Positions 41,801 to 52,590 are shown, numbered from the stretch's first letter. The stretch is DNA of 64,000 bases from Acidobacteriota bacterium (GCA_003133645.1 PKYI01000087.1:45863-109862); one strand, 5' to 3'. The notes: generated from the sequence alone by a model not told the origin. Program-made: numbers and translations.

Positions 41801-43057
41801 TCAGGTCGTGCCGTCGCCGCCCGCTGAGCGCTTGACCACCACCAGGGTCTGGTCGTCTTCCGGGGTCGCGGTGGCGGCGTACCGGCTCATGGCCTGGAAG
41901 ACCGTCTGCACGATCTCGCTCGCCGGCCGGCCCGCGTGGCGGGCCACGAGCCGCTGGAGGCGAGCGAGGCCGAACTCCTCGTCGCTCCGGTGGTGGTGGC
42001 ACTCGGTGATCCCGTCGGTGTAGAGCACCAGGATGTCGCCGGGCCGCAGCTGAGCGAAGCCGCGCAGGTAGGTGGCGTTCGGGGAGGGGCCGAGCACCAT
42101 CCCACCCTCGCGCAGGTACTCGATTTCCCCACCCTCGTGCAGGATGAACGGCAGCACGTGGCCGGCGTTGACGTATATGAGGTTGCCGGTGATTTCCAGT
42201 TCCGCCAGGAACATCGAGACGAACTTGGAGGCCAGTTTGGAACGGTTGATGATGGCGTTGAGGCGCTCCACGGTGCGTGCGAGCTTGAAGTCCCTGGTCA
42301 GCCCCATGCGCAGGCCCATATAGACGTCGCGGACCTGCAGGGCGGCCGGCAGCCCGTGGCCGGAGGCGTCGGCGATCACGAGGTCGAAGTTCTCGGGCGT
42401 GATCGGGATGTAGTCGAAGAAGTCGCCGCCGACGACCTCGGCGGGCCGCGAGTCGCCGGCAATGTCGAAGTCCCCGTACCGCGGCGTGCGCTTCGGGAGG
42501 ATCGAGCCTTGAATCAGGCGCGCATCCTGCAGGATCGACTCGAACCGCTCCTGGCGCAGCTTCTGGTTCACGGCGAGGCGCACGATGTTGAGCGATGACT
42601 GGAGGTCCTCGGTGGACCCGCGCCCGGGGTCGACGTCGAAGGAGATCAGGTAGTCCCCGTCCGCCACGGCGATCGCCGCGAAGCGCTCCCTGGTGCCGAG
42701 GTGGGCTTCGAGGGAAGGGTCGAGTTCGGGCGCGTTCCGCGCCATCACCACCAACCCCGAGTCGAGCACCGCCTCGATCGCGGCGTACTCGCGGGGTACG
42801 CGGGTCGCGAGCGCGCCCGGGTCGGCGGTGCCGAACACCTGGACGAGCTCGTACTCGTTGCCGTCGAGGCGGTAGATGCGGCCGCCGAGGATCCCCAGGT
42901 CGTCGCGAAAGTTAACGGTCATGTAGCTGGTGACGTTGCGGATGGTGCCGAGGATGTCACCGGCGTGCTCGATCGCGTCGAGCGTGCGCTCGACCCGGCG
43001 GAAAAGGGACTTGGGGGTGCTGACAGGCGCCTGCACCTGGCGTTTGCGACGGCTCAT
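41801..43057 (-). CDS. SpoIIE/RsbU-type PP2C phosphatase with N-terminal sensory region
   Basis: A 418-residue signalling protein. Residues about 20-165 form a GAF-like sensor domain. A short helical linker (about 165-190) leads to the SpoIIE-type serine phosphatase domain (about 195-410), with VVGGDFFDYIPI, LVIADASGHGLPAALQ, VNAGHVLPFIL, LVLYTDGITE and EDDQTLVVVK marking the metal-binding motifs. Such proteins dephosphorylate anti-sigma-factor antagonists in partner-switching cascades. No anti-sigma or STAS gene lies nearby. The ATG was chosen for GAGGTGG 8 nt upstream; a GTG three codons earlier is also possible. Confidence 0.9.
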   Translation of the reverse strand: MSRRKRQVQAPVSTPKSLFRRVERTLDAIEHAGDILGTIRNVTSYMTVNFRDDLGILGGRIYRLDGNEYELVQVFGTADPGALATRVPREYAAIEAVLDSGLVVMARNAPELDPSLEAHLGTRERFAAIAVADGDYLISFDVDPGRGSTEDLQSSLNIVRLAVNQKLRQERFESILQDARLIQGSILPKRTPRYGDFDIAGDSRPAEVVGGDFFDYIPITPENFDLVIADASGHGLPAALQVRDVYMGLRMGLTRDFKLARTVERLNAIINRSKLASKFVSMFLAELEITGNLIYVNAGHVLPFILHEGGEIEYLREGGMVLGPSPNATYLRGFAQLRPGDILVLYTDGITECHHHRSDEEFGLARLQRLVARHAGRPASEIVQTVFQAMSRYAATATPEDDQTLVVVKRSAGGDGTT

Positions 43058-43169
43058 CGTGACCACCTCACATGGGGCTCGGCCTCCTCCTGGCTCGGGG
43101 GGGCGAGGCCGTTAAAGCTTACCACTGCGTGGAGGCCTCTTGCTTAGCCCGAGAGGCAAAGCAGAGGGC

Positions 43170-44297
43170 TCAGCGCGGGGGCGGGACGGCGGCCGTCCCG
43201 GAGATCTCGCGCAGCAGGGCGCGCGCGCCGGGGTCATCCGGTTCGAGGCGGAGCGCACTCTCGACGTCGGCCTTCGCCCGTTCTTGGCGGGAACGGGCAA
43301 GCTCGGCCCGGGCGAGGGCCACCCAGGGGTCGGCCAGGCGGGGGGCGAGCGCGCGCGCGCGCTTGTACAGCCTGAACGCCTCGCGCACATGGCCTTGGGC
43401 GAACTCCAGGTCCCCGCGCACGATCAGCGTGTGCGGCGTGGCGTTCGCGACGTTGATCGCCTTCAAGGCCAGCTCCGCCTCGTGCTCGTGGCCGGTCGCC
43501 CGGTACAGGGAGGCGAGGTTGCCGAGGATCGTCGGGTCTTCCGGTGAGATCGTGAGCGCGTGGCTGTAGGCGGCGAAGGCGCCGTTGATGTCGCCGGTCC
43601 GCCGCCGCGCGACGCCGAAGTTGCCCCACGCCGGGGCGAACGTCGGTGCGAGCTTCGTGGCCCAGTCGAAATACCGGAGAGCGATGTCGGGGTGGGCCGC
43701 CCGCAGTTCGTCCGCGCCGCGGTTGTTGAGGTAGAGGGCGGTGATCCAGAGGTCGTCGAGGGGTTGCACGGCCATCGGCCGCTCGTGCGGGCGGCGGTCG
43801 AAGTCGAAATAGAACCAGTTCGGCCCGTACGCCAGCGCCGCCACCACATGGTCGTTGACGATGATCAGGTCGCCCTCCTTCTCGGTCGCCTGCGCGCGCC
43901 GGACCAGGGCGGTCGTGACCTGGAACCCGAGCGAGCGGCCCATCGCCACGAAGAGGTTGGTGAAGGAAAGACAGTTGCCCTCGCGGCGCTGAAACGCTTC
44001 CATCGCGGTGTACGTCTCGCGGCCCTTGTACCGGAACGGAAACGCGGTCTCGTCGAACAGCTCCTGCTGCAGGCGTTGGAGCCGTTCCGGCGGGGTCCCG
44101 ACCCCGGCGAGCCTGGCCGCAACCTGCCGTATCCCATCGCCGACAAGGAGGGGGTCGGGGACGCTACGCACGTCGACGCCGCGGCGGCTCAACTCCTCCC
44201 TCCACGCCTCGGGCTTCATGAACATGTAGCTGACCTTCGTCGTGGCGCAACCAGCCGCGAGGAAGGCAGCCACGAGAAGCGGTGTGGTTGGTTTCAC
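43170..44297 (-). CDS. lipoprotein with transglutaminase-like and TPR domains
   Basis: A 375-residue lipoprotein. The signal ends LVAAFLAAGC (lipobox Cys near residue 17). The first half is a transglutaminase/cysteine-protease-like domain: REGNCLSFTNLFVAMGRSLG (Cys), NDHVVAALAYG (His) and FYFDFDRR (Asp) form the expected catalytic triad. The second half (about residues 205-355) contains TPR repeats (PAWGNFGVARRRTGDINGAF, PTILGNLASLYRATGHEHEA). The architecture occurs in envelope proteins that bind partners through TPRs. The GTG start lies 6 nt after TATAAT. Confidence 0.8.
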   Translation of the reverse strand: MKPTTPLLVAAFLAAGCATTKVSYMFMKPEAWREELSRRGVDVRSVPDPLLVGDGIRQVAARLAGVGTPPERLQRLQQELFDETAFPFRYKGRETYTAMEAFQRREGNCLSFTNLFVAMGRSLGFQVTTALVRRAQATEKEGDLIIVNDHVVAALAYGPNWFYFDFDRRPHERPMAVQPLDDLWITALYLNNRGADELRAAHPDIALRYFDWATKLAPTFAPAWGNFGVARRRTGDINGAFAAYSHALTISPEDPTILGNLASLYRATGHEHEAELALKAINVANATPHTLIVRGDLEFAQGHVREAFRLYKRARALAPRLADPWVALARAELARSRQERAKADVESALRLEPDDPGARALLREISGTAAVPPPR

Positions 44298-44303
44298 GCT
44301 CCA

Positions 44304-44309
44304 ATTATA
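44304..44309 (-). promoter_or_regulatory. -10 box TATAAT, leaderless promoter
   Basis: Perfect consensus on the minus strand, 6 nt before the GTG at 44297. Confidence 0.7.
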
Positions 44310-44375
44310 CGGGCGGGGCGTTCGAAGGTTGGGGCGGTGGGTGGTAGGCTTTGCTGCGGGTCAGGGGAGGCGACG

Positions 44376-45158
44376 ATGGCGTACGAGAACGTGCTGGTTG
44401 GCGACGAGAACGCGGTGCGATGGATCACGATCAACCGCCCGGCGAAGCTCAACGCGCTCAACCGCGCGCTGGTGGCGGAACTGGGCGACGCCGTCGCCGC
44501 CGCGGGCGCCGATTCCGCAGTGCGCGCGGTGGTGATCACGGGCGCGGGCGAGAAGGCGTTTGTTGCCGGGGCGGACATCGCCGAGTTCGTCGGTCTCTCT
44601 CCCGCGGATGCGCAGGCGATGGCGCGGGCGGGCCAGGCGGTGTTCGAGACGGTCGCGGCGCTGCCCAAGCCGGTCCTCGCCGCCGTGAACGGCTTCGCCC
44701 TTGGGGGCGGGTGCGAGCTGGCGCTTGCCTGCCACATGCGGGTCGCCTCGACCACGGTCCGCTTCGGCCAGCCTGAGGGCAAGCTCGGCCTGATCCCGGG
44801 CTACGGCGGCACGCAGCGGCTCGCTCGCCTGGTGGGACGGGGGCGGGCGCTCGAGCTGCTGCTCACCGGCGGCACCGTCGATGCGACAACCGCGCTTGCC
44901 TGGGGCCTCGTCAACCGGGTCGTCGAGCCGGGCGATCTCAAGTCCGCGGCGCAGCGGCTTGCCGAGGAAACAGGGGCCGTGTCGCCGTTCGCCGCCGCGC
45001 GCTGCCTGGAGGCGGTCAGAATCGGCCTCGACCTCCCGCTCGCGAGCGGTCAGGAGGTGGAGGCGGCGCTCTTCGGCCTGTGCGCCGCGAGCGAGGACAT
45101 GCGCGAGGGGACGGCGGCGTTCCTCGAGAAGCGTCCGCCGCACTTCACGGGACGCTGA
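44376..45158 (+). CDS. enoyl-CoA hydratase/isomerase (crotonase family)
   Basis: A 260-residue crotonase-family enzyme. The CoA/oxyanion motifs are AFVAGADIAEF (about residues 62-72) and VNGFALGGGCELALACHM (about 105-122). PEGKLGLIPGYGGTQRLARL (about 131-150) includes the usual catalytic glutamate region, with Glu at PEGKLG as in hydratases. It hydrates 2-enoyl-CoA in beta-oxidation or in butyrate-type metabolism. GGGGAGG precedes the ATG, and TAGGCT at 44345-44350 may be its -10. It stands alone. Confidence 0.9.
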   Translation: MAYENVLVGDENAVRWITINRPAKLNALNRALVAELGDAVAAAGADSAVRAVVITGAGEKAFVAGADIAEFVGLSPADAQAMARAGQAVFETVAALPKPVLAAVNGFALGGGCELALACHMRVASTTVRFGQPEGKLGLIPGYGGTQRLARLVGRGRALELLLTGGTVDATTALAWGLVNRVVEPGDLKSAAQRLAEETGAVSPFAAARCLEAVRIGLDLPLASGQEVEAALFGLCAASEDMREGTAAFLEKRPPHFTGR

Positions 45159-45205
45159 CGGTGGCGGCTTGACGCGGGCGCGAGGCGCGCGATGATGACC
45201 GCGCC

Positions 45206-46450
45206 ATGACGAGCGACCCCGGCGGGCTGACGTTCGACTGGGACGGCGGCGAGGCTGCGCCCCCTCCGCCGGCGTCGGTCGGGTTCGACGATGAGACGCT
45301 GCGCGACGGTCTCCAGAGCCCGTCGGCGCGCCACCCCCGCCTGGACGAGCGCATCCGCTTTCTCGAGCTGGCCGCGGCCGTTGGGATCGCGTCGGCCGAC
45401 GTGGGGATGCCGGGGGCCGGCTCCGGCGCTGCGGCCGACGCGGAAGCGCTGTGCCGGGCGATCTTCGAGCGCCGGTTGCCGATCGCCCCGAACTGCGCGG
45501 CAAGGGCCACCGAACGGGACATCCGGCCGGTCCTCGACATCGGCCAGAGGCTCGGGGCGCCGGTGGAGGTCGCGCTGTTCCTGCCGTCGTCGCCGGTGCG
45601 TTGCCTCGTCGAGGGCTGGACGCTCGCCGAGGTGGCCGGGCGCGTCGAGCGCTGGGTCGGGTTCGCCGTTCGCGGCGGCGCGCCCGTGACCTTCGTCGCG
45701 GAGGACGCAACGCGCTCGCGCCCTGATGCCCTCCGGAGCATGATGAGCGCCGCGGTCGGCGCCGGGGCGGGCCGGATCTGCGTGGCGGACACCGTCGGGC
45801 AGGCGACGCCGCTCGGGGCATTCCGCCTGGCCGCGTTCGCGCGGCGGACGCTGGACGAGATGGGCGCCGCCGCGGTGGGCCTCGACTGGCACGGTCACGA
45901 CGACCGTGGGCTCGCGGTGGCGAGCGCGCTGGCGGCGGCGTCGGGCGGCGCGAGCCGCCTGCACGCGACGGCGCTCGGGGTCGGCGAGCGGGCCGGCAAC
46001 CCAGCGATGGAGCAGCTCCTGGTCAACGTACGGTTGCTCGGATGGGGGCGGCCGGAGCTCTTCGGCCTCATGGCGTACGCCGCACACGCCTCCGTCATGG
46101 TTGGGGTGGCGATCCCGCCAGGGACGCCGGTGGTGGGACGCGACGCCTTCCGGACCTCGACCGGCGTACACGCGTCGGCCGTCGTCAAGGCGTCCCGCGC
46201 CGGCGGCGACGAGCTGGCGGACCTGGTCTACTCCGCCGTGCCGGCCGCCTGGCTCGGGCGCGCGCAGGAGATCGAGGTCGGGCCGATGTCGGGCGCGGCG
46301 AACGTGCGCTCGTGGCTGGCGCGGAACGGCCTGCGCGGGGACGATACGACGGTCGCCCGCGTCCTGGCCGCGGCCAAGGCCGCCGATCGGACCCTCACCG
46401 ACGACGAGCTGCGTGCGGCCGCCGCAGAGCGGGGTGGCGGCGAGGGGTGA
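45206..46450 (+). CDS. HMGL-like / DRE-TIM metallolyase (isopropylmalate/homocitrate-synthase-like)
   Basis: A 414-residue protein of the DRE-TIM metallolyases (alpha-isopropylmalate synthase, homocitrate synthase, citramalate synthase, HMG-CoA lyase). Near the N-terminus, FDDETLRDGLQSPS (residues 27-40) supplies the metal and catalytic Arg-Asp. LDWHGHDDRGLAVASAL (about 232-248) supplies the H-x-H metal site. GVGERAGNPAMEQLLV resembles the conserved G-x-G-E-R-x-G-N. The C-terminal ~90 residues match the homocitrate synthase end. It should condense acetyl-CoA with a 2-oxoacid, or cleave an HMG-type acid; the substrate cannot be chosen. GATGAT at 45191-45196 lies 9 nt upstream of the ATG. Confidence 0.78.
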   Translation: MTSDPGGLTFDWDGGEAAPPPPASVGFDDETLRDGLQSPSARHPRLDERIRFLELAAAVGIASADVGMPGAGSGAAADAEALCRAIFERRLPIAPNCAARATERDIRPVLDIGQRLGAPVEVALFLPSSPVRCLVEGWTLAEVAGRVERWVGFAVRGGAPVTFVAEDATRSRPDALRSMMSAAVGAGAGRICVADTVGQATPLGAFRLAAFARRTLDEMGAAAVGLDWHGHDDRGLAVASALAAASGGASRLHATALGVGERAGNPAMEQLLVNVRLLGWGRPELFGLMAYAAHASVMVGVAIPPGTPVVGRDAFRTSTGVHASAVVKASRAGGDELADLVYSAVPAAWLGRAQEIEVGPMSGAANVRSWLARNGLRGDDTTVARVLAAAKAADRTLTDDELRAAAAERGGGEG

Positions 46451-46545
46451 GGCGCCGTCCCGGCGCCTGGGGCGCCACGCTTCGGCTTGCACGCGGCCAC
46501 CGGGGTGTGCACAATGCGTCGGCTGATTGTGTCCGGGAGGGACGG

Positions 46546-47703
<1,158 letters not shown>

Positions 47704-47713
47704 AGGGGGCCCC

Positions 47714-48589
47714 ATGGCGATCTGGCTGGATGCGAACACGCGCGTTGTGGTTCAGGGGCTCACCGGCAAGGAAGGGCAGTTCCACGCGGCGAAGTGCCGC
47801 GAGTACGGCACGAAGATCGTCGCCGGCGTGACTCCGGGCAAGGCCGGCACCGCGGTGGACGGCGTGCCCGTGTTCAACACCGTGGTCGACGCCAAGGCCG
47901 CAACGGGTTGCACTGCGTCGCTCATCTTCGTGCCGCCGCTCGGGGCGGCCGACGCCATCCTCGAGGCGGTCGACGCCGGCATCGAGCTGATCGTGTGCAT
48001 CACCGAGGGGATCCCGGCGCGCGACGAGGTGGTGGTCAGCCAGAGACTCGCGGGCTCCGGCGCCCGGCTCATCGGGCCGAACTGCCCCGGGATCATCTCC
48101 CCGGGCAAGGCGAAGCTGGGGATCATGCCGGCCCACATCCACAGGGAGGGACACGTCGGCGTCGTGTCGCGCTCCGGAACGCTGACGTACGAGGCGGTGG
48201 ACCAGCTCACCAAGCTGGGGATGGGGCAGTCCACCTGCGTCGGGATCGGCGGCGACCCGGTGCCGGGCACGAGCTTCGTGGACGTGCTCGAGGCGTTCAA
48301 CGCCGACCCCCAGACCGAGTCCGTGGTGATGATCGGCGAGATCGGCGGCAGCGCGGAGGAAGAGGCCGCAGCGTACGTGAAGGCCCACATGAAGAAGCCG
48401 GTGGTGGCGTTCATCGCCGGGCAGACCGCCCCGCCAGGGCGGCGGATGGGCCACGCCGGGGCGATCATCTCCGGCGGTAAAGGCACCGCCAAGGAGAAGA
48501 TCGAGGCGCTGGAGGCGGCCGGGATCCGGGTGGCCGCGACCCCCGCGGAGATCGGGATCACGATGGCGCGCGCCCTGGGCAAGGCGTAG
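47714..48589 (+). CDS. sucD: succinyl-CoA synthetase alpha subunit
   Basis: A 291-residue subunit carrying the CoA-binding Rossmann domain ([23 protein letters not shown]) and the phosphohistidine at [18 protein letters not shown] near residue 246. [20 protein letters not shown] and [14 protein letters not shown] are the other conserved blocks. AAAGGGGG precedes the ATG. The gene follows sucC by 10 nt and precedes ndk by 85 nt. Confidence 0.97.
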   Translation: MAIWLDANTRVVVQGLTGKEGQFHAAKCREYGTKIVAGVTPGKAGTAVDGVPVFNTVVDAKAATGCTASLIFVPPLGAADAILEAVDAGIELIVCITEGIPARDEVVVSQRLAGSGARLIGPNCPGIISPGKAKLGIMPAHIHREGHVGVVSRSGTLTYEAVDQLTKLGMGQSTCVGIGGDPVPGTSFVDVLEAFNADPQTESVVMIGEIGGSAEEEAAAYVKAHMKKPVVAFIAGQTAPPGRRMGHAGAIISGGKGTAKEKIEALEAAGIRVAATPAEIGITMARALGKA

Positions 48590-48674
48590 GGCGATGGAGT
48601 TCGGACGCGCGCCGCGGCCGCGTCCGCCGCGCGGCGGCGCCGTGCAGCCGCGTCCGGAAGGGGAGAGTGCACCG

Positions 48675-49091
48675 ATGAAGCAGAGGACGTTGACGATCCT
48701 GAAGCCGGACACCGTGGCGCGCCGCAACTGCGGCGCCGTCATCTCGCGCCTGGAGCAGGAAGGGTTCGAGATCCTGGCGGGGCGCATGCTGCGCCTTTCC
48801 GAGGAACAGGCGATGGCGTTCTACGCGGTCCACAAGGACAAGCCGTTCTACCGGCCGCTGGTCGAGTTCATGACCTCGGGACCGGTGTGGCCGATGGCGC
48901 TCGAACGCGACAACGCGATCGAGCACCTGCGCAAGGTGATGGGCGCCACCGACCCGGCCAAGGCCGCCCCCGGCACGATCCGGCAGCAGTTCGCGACCTC
49001 GATCGAGCGCAACGCGATCCACGGCTCCGACTCGCCGGAGAACGCCCGGATCGAGCTGTCGTTCTTTTTCTCCGCCGCCGAGCTCGCCTGA
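48675..49091 (+). CDS. ndk: nucleoside diphosphate kinase
   Basis: A 138-residue enzyme that transfers phosphate between nucleoside di- and triphosphates. It begins TLTILKPDTVARRNCG (P-loop-like KPD), has the FYAVHKDKPFY segment, and the catalytic His is in IERNAIHGSDSPENA (about residues 108-122). GGGGAGAG precedes the ATG. It is the last gene of the sucC-sucD-ndk group, consistent with use of ATP from succinyl-CoA synthetase. Confidence 0.97.
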   Translation: MKQRTLTILKPDTVARRNCGAVISRLEQEGFEILAGRMLRLSEEQAMAFYAVHKDKPFYRPLVEFMTSGPVWPMALERDNAIEHLRKVMGATDPAKAAPGTIRQQFATSIERNAIHGSDSPENARIELSFFFSAAELA

Positions 49092-49391
49092 CCCGGTCCT
49101 CGCCAGCGGCTGACGCGCTTCAGTGGTCGCGGGGTGGCGGCCAGCTGGGGTCGCTACCGAGGATTGACGTCGATTCGCCATCGGGCTACTGGGTGGCTTG
49201 CCTCGGCGACGGGTCGGAATGCCCCAAGACGCTGGATGCCTTGGGCATCGTCGTGTCGCCCTCCGCCAGCCATGGATGACACCCCACGACGAGGTCGGTG
49301 GATTCGGGCGCCGGGGACGCCAGCGTCGAAGGTCGGGCGAACGGCACCTGTCCGTGGTCGCGACCAGGCCGCCTGGCGAGAACCTCCCATA
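49092..49391. other. 300-bp non-coding gap before the glycosyltransferase islet
   Basis: No convincing frame on either strand. It contains ATTGACG near 49163 as a possible -35, with only a weak -10 17 nt on. A local inverted word CCCCAAGACGCTGGATGCCTTGGGG is visible near 49223. Otherwise it looks like decayed or structural spacer DNA. Confidence 0.4.
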
Positions 49392-50390
49392 ATGACAGTT
49401 CGATCATATATTCTTCCAGAGGACGAATTCATGGACATCGCGCACTTCGGCGATCTGGAGATGGTCAGCCGTATCCTGGAATCCACTAGAGAACGATACG
49501 GCTTCGGGGACATCTCTGCCAGGCATGGAATATTCTTCGCTGCTTTCGGGCAGAACTATCTTGATGAGGTGATCGAGAACCTTGCGGCCTCACCCGGTGT
49601 GAAGGAATTGGAGGAGAATCCAGAGTGCCGGCTCTTTGTCATCACTTCTGAAGGAGCTGTCCATTCTGCGTGCCCGCCGTCCGTCCAGACGATCAGGGTC
49701 GGCTCCATCAGTGACTGGCCTGATTCCGAGAGGCTCTCAAACCGATTCTACAAATGGGGACTCCCTCTGCTCTTCCCGAATATCGGCGCCAGTATTTACC
49801 TGGATGCGGACATCGTGGTCGTTGCCGGCGCGGCAAAGCTTGTGGGACTCTTCGAAGCCACGGAAAGAGAGGGTTTCATCGTCAACAGGCATCCGCGGCG
49901 CAGGTCCTGGAAGGAAGAGTATTCCCGTATACTGTTCCGAGCACGGCAGGCGGATACTGCGAAGCTCAGGAAGCACTTTGACCATCTGGAACAGATCGGT
50001 GTCCCGCTCGACATGCCTGTCTGTCAGAACAAGATGCTGGCGAGGAAACACGGTTCCACCTTTGATCGCTTGAGCCTGCTGACGCTCGGCCAGATACATA
50101 GGTTTTCGGAACGGGACCAGCTCGGGTTCATGGCCGCCAGGCACGCCTTCGGTTCCGAGCCGAGCATCAAGGAAGAAGGGGTGTATCTCTACAAGGATTG
50201 CGGCCGGATCGATGAACGTACGCTTTGCTTCGCCAGTATTCCATTCAAGAGAGGGACCTACCGCAAGTCCTGGAATGTGGAACGGGCTATCGGGGCGATC
50301 TTCCGCCTCTATGACCGCTTGTCGTACGAGGCCTTCAGGTTGTTCAGGCTAGGCCGCATTCATGAGCGCTATGGAAGCCGCAGCCGATGA
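49392..50390 (+). CDS. glycosyltransferase-like protein with DxD motif
   Basis: A 332-residue soluble protein. ASIYLDADIVVVAG (about residues 135-148) is a strand ending in a D-x-D motif, as in nucleotide-sugar transferases of the GT-A fold. NRFYKWGLPLLFPN and VNRHPRRRSW precede and follow it. The C-terminal third contains SWNVERAIGAIFRL. GC is clearly lower than that of ndk or typA, and codons such as AGA, AGG and ATA are more frequent, suggesting recent acquisition. The ATG at 49392 has no Shine-Dalgarno. ATG 49431 (MDIAHFGD) with AGAGGA upstream is an alternative. Confidence 0.6.
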   Translation: MTVRSYILPEDEFMDIAHFGDLEMVSRILESTRERYGFGDISARHGIFFAAFGQNYLDEVIENLAASPGVKELEENPECRLFVITSEGAVHSACPPSVQTIRVGSISDWPDSERLSNRFYKWGLPLLFPNIGASIYLDADIVVVAGAAKLVGLFEATEREGFIVNRHPRRRSWKEEYSRILFRARQADTAKLRKHFDHLEQIGVPLDMPVCQNKMLARKHGSTFDRLSLLTLGQIHRFSERDQLGFMAARHAFGSEPSIKEEGVYLYKDCGRIDERTLCFASIPFKRGTYRKSWNVERAIGAIFRLYDRLSYEAFRLFRLGRIHERYGSRSR

Positions 50391-50536
50391 CGCCAATCGG
50401 AAGTCGCCCACGGTGCTCCATCCAAAGCGTTGCGGCAGCGTACGGTTGGGCTGAGAGTTTCCTGGCCGGTTCCTGCTGTAACGATGAGCGGTTGCGGGCG
50501 AACACCGAGTCGGGGCGGCCGTAGGAGGTGGATGGC

Positions 50537-51556
50537 TTGAAGGTCCTCTTTCTTCCAGCGTTCGGTCGGGAGGGCGCCAGCAGCCGTTTCCGCGTCTATC
50601 AGTTCCTCGAGCCGCTGAGGGCGGCGGGCTGGACGGCCAAGGTCCTGGCGGCACCCCGTCGTTCGCACTGGTCTCGCACGTCCTACCTCGCGCGGGCCTT
50701 GATGGGTGCGTTGGGCGCGGATGTGGTGATGCTGCAGAAGCGGCTGATGGGCCGTGGCCTGGGGCCGCTGACCAGGGTGAATGCTCGTCTGATCTACGAC
50801 CTGGACGACGCGATCTACCTCCCCCCTCCCGGGGTACGCATGCCGGGCGAGGCGCTGGCCCGGATGCGGGCCAATCTGCTGCGTACCGCCTCGCTCGCTC
50901 GGGTGGTGACTGTGGGCAACAAGCACCTGGCCGACTACTTCACGGGCGTCGCCCGGCGGATCATGATTTTGCCGACCGTCGTCGACACCGAGCGGTTTCG
51001 GCCGGTGCCGAGATCTCGCGACCGCGTCGTCGTTGTGGGATGGGTAGGGAACCCCGAGAACCTGGGATACCTCGAGGCGTTGAACGTGGTCTTCGCGACA
51101 CTTGCGGCCGCACTGCCCAACCGGTTCGTTCTGCGCATCGTCAGCCGGCGGCCACCCCGGGTTCTTCCTGCTGCCCCGTGCGAGTTCCGGGCTTGGAACC
51201 TCCAGCGAGAAGTCACGGAGCTGCAGGATTTCGACATCGGGATCATGCCGCTGACGGACGACGAGTGGACCCGCGGCAAATGCGGCTTCAAGGCGATCCA
51301 GTACATGTCAGTGGGGGCAACGGCCGTCGTGTCCCCGGTCGGGGCCAACCGTGAGATCGTGAGACACGGGGTCAACGGCCTGTGGGCGCAGACGCCGGAT
51401 GACTGGTTTGGGCAATTGCATCGCCTCATCGTGGACGCGGGCGAGCGCCAGCGATTGGCCGAAGCGGCCTTGGACACCGTCGCTGAGCGGTACTCGCTTC
51501 GGTCGGTCGTCCCCTCGCTGGTGGCCCTATTGCAGGACGTCGCCGGCCGGACGTGA
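50537..51556 (+). CDS. GT4-type glycosyltransferase
   Basis: A 339-residue GT-B-fold glycosyltransferase. It begins MKVLFLPAFGREGASSRFRV. RLIYDLDDAIYL (about residues 86-97), VVVVGWVGNPENLGYLEAL (domain 2 start, about 170) and FDIGIMPLTDDEWTRGKCGFKAIQYMSVGATAVVSPVGANREIV carry the Glu/Lys nucleotide-sugar-binding pattern of GT4-like enzymes, though the classic E-x7-E is only partly evident. The TTG start was chosen because AGGAGG lies 8 nt upstream and the protein then opens MKVLFL. A GTG three codons earlier overlaps that Shine-Dalgarno. It lies in the glycosyltransferase islet and probably builds a surface polysaccharide. Confidence 0.75.
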   Translation: MKVLFLPAFGREGASSRFRVYQFLEPLRAAGWTAKVLAAPRRSHWSRTSYLARALMGALGADVVMLQKRLMGRGLGPLTRVNARLIYDLDDAIYLPPPGVRMPGEALARMRANLLRTASLARVVTVGNKHLADYFTGVARRIMILPTVVDTERFRPVPRSRDRVVVVGWVGNPENLGYLEALNVVFATLAAALPNRFVLRIVSRRPPRVLPAAPCEFRAWNLQREVTELQDFDIGIMPLTDDEWTRGKCGFKAIQYMSVGATAVVSPVGANREIVRHGVNGLWAQTPDDWFGQLHRLIVDAGERQRLAEAALDTVAERYSLRSVVPSLVALLQDVAGRT

Positions 51557-51762
51557 CGGGTGAGCGGCGGCACTGGCACTACAGTTGGGAAGCCGTGGGC
51601 GCGGTTGTGCGGGGCGCGTGCGGCCAGCACGTAGGGGAGGGGGCGACCGCGCAGGGTCTGGCGGTAGGCCCGCTCCCACCGGCAGCGGCGGAACCACCGC
51701 CCGGGCCGCACCGTGCGGTAATCTGAACCGGCCACGGAAAGGACGGCGCTGCCGGTAGCGAG

Positions 51763-52590
51763 ATGGACCAAGCCACGGTGCAGTCGTTGTGGGTCGGCAC
51801 TCGGCTCTCGACCATGGAGAGAGTGTCGATCCGTTCCTACCTCGACCAGGGGCACGCTTTCCACCTGTTCACCTACAGGAGCGTGGATGGCGTTCCTGCA
51901 GGCGCTGTGGTTCGCTCGGGGGAGGAGGTCCTTCCTGCAACGGATATCTTCCGGTACCGACGGGGTCGCGGCCGGGGAAGCGTTGCGGCCTTCTCCAACC
52001 CCTTCCGATACCGGCTCCTTCTCGATCGCGGCGGATGGTGGTCCGACCTCGACAGCGTCTGCCTCAAGCCCCTGGACTTTGCCGAGGATCACGTTTTCGG
52101 CTACGAGCGCTCACCCAACGGTGGCACCCTTGTCGGAACCGGGCTCCTCAAGGCGCCTGCCGGCAGCCGGCTCATGGAGTACTGCTGGCATGCCAGCCGG
52201 GAGGTCGATCGGTCACGCCTCGAGTGGGGAGAGATTGGCCCCCGCCTCATCACCAGGGCCGTTGCGGCTGTGGGCGTTCCGGTCCGGATCGTGGCCCCTG
52301 ACGTGTTCTACCCGATCGACTTCTGGCGGATCTGGAAGCTCGTCCTCGACCGGCGGATCCCGGACGGCTGCCACGCGATCCACCTCTGGAACTCGGGGTG
52401 GCGGCTCCACTGGCTAGACCCCGACGCCGTATATCACCCGGATTGCATCTATGAGCAGCTCAAACGCAGGTACGGCGTCAGCTCCCCGCCCGGTGCGGCG
52501 AGGGGCCCGAGTTGGAGGAGCGGTGTGCTTCGCCGGCTGCGACAATTGAAGGCCAGCGTGTTGTCGCGCCGGGGCCGCGGCGAGCAGTAG
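51763..52590 (+). CDS. DXD-motif glycosyltransferase (capsular/GT32-like)
   Basis: A 275-residue protein. FSNPFRYRLLLDRGGWWSDLDSVCLKPLD (about residues 77-105) matches the DXD-containing sugar-binding region of GT32/alpha-1,4-glycosyltransferase-like proteins, where R-YLxxxGGxYxDxD is the signature. AIHLWNSGWRLHW near residue 210 fits the later conserved His/Trp region. A basic tail ends the protein. The ATG has weak upstream signals. TAATCT at 51718-51723 may be a -10. The 206-bp gap on its left (51557-51762) contains no convincing gene. Confidence 0.75.
   Translation: MDQATVQSLWVGTRLSTMERVSIRSYLDQGHAFHLFTYRSVDGVPAGAVVRSGEEVLPATDIFRYRRGRGRGSVAAFSNPFRYRLLLDRGGWWSDLDSVCLKPLDFAEDHVFGYERSPNGGTLVGTGLLKAPAGSRLMEYCWHASREVDRSRLEWGEIGPRLITRAVAAVGVPVRIVAPDVFYPIDFWRIWKLVLDRRIPDGCHAIHLWNSGWRLHWLDPDAVYHPDCIYEQLKRRYGVSSPPGAARGPSWRSGVLRRLRQLKASVLSRRGRGEQ

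Noticed and set aside
43560..44375. Long extension upstream of the enoyl-CoA hydratase frame
   Set aside because: Antisense to the transglutaminase/TPR lipoprotein. The ATG at 44376 has a good Shine-Dalgarno and starts the domain.
51579..51815. 78-codon minus-strand open frame between glycosyltransferases
   Set aside because: No start signals or domain; probably chance in GC-rich DNA.
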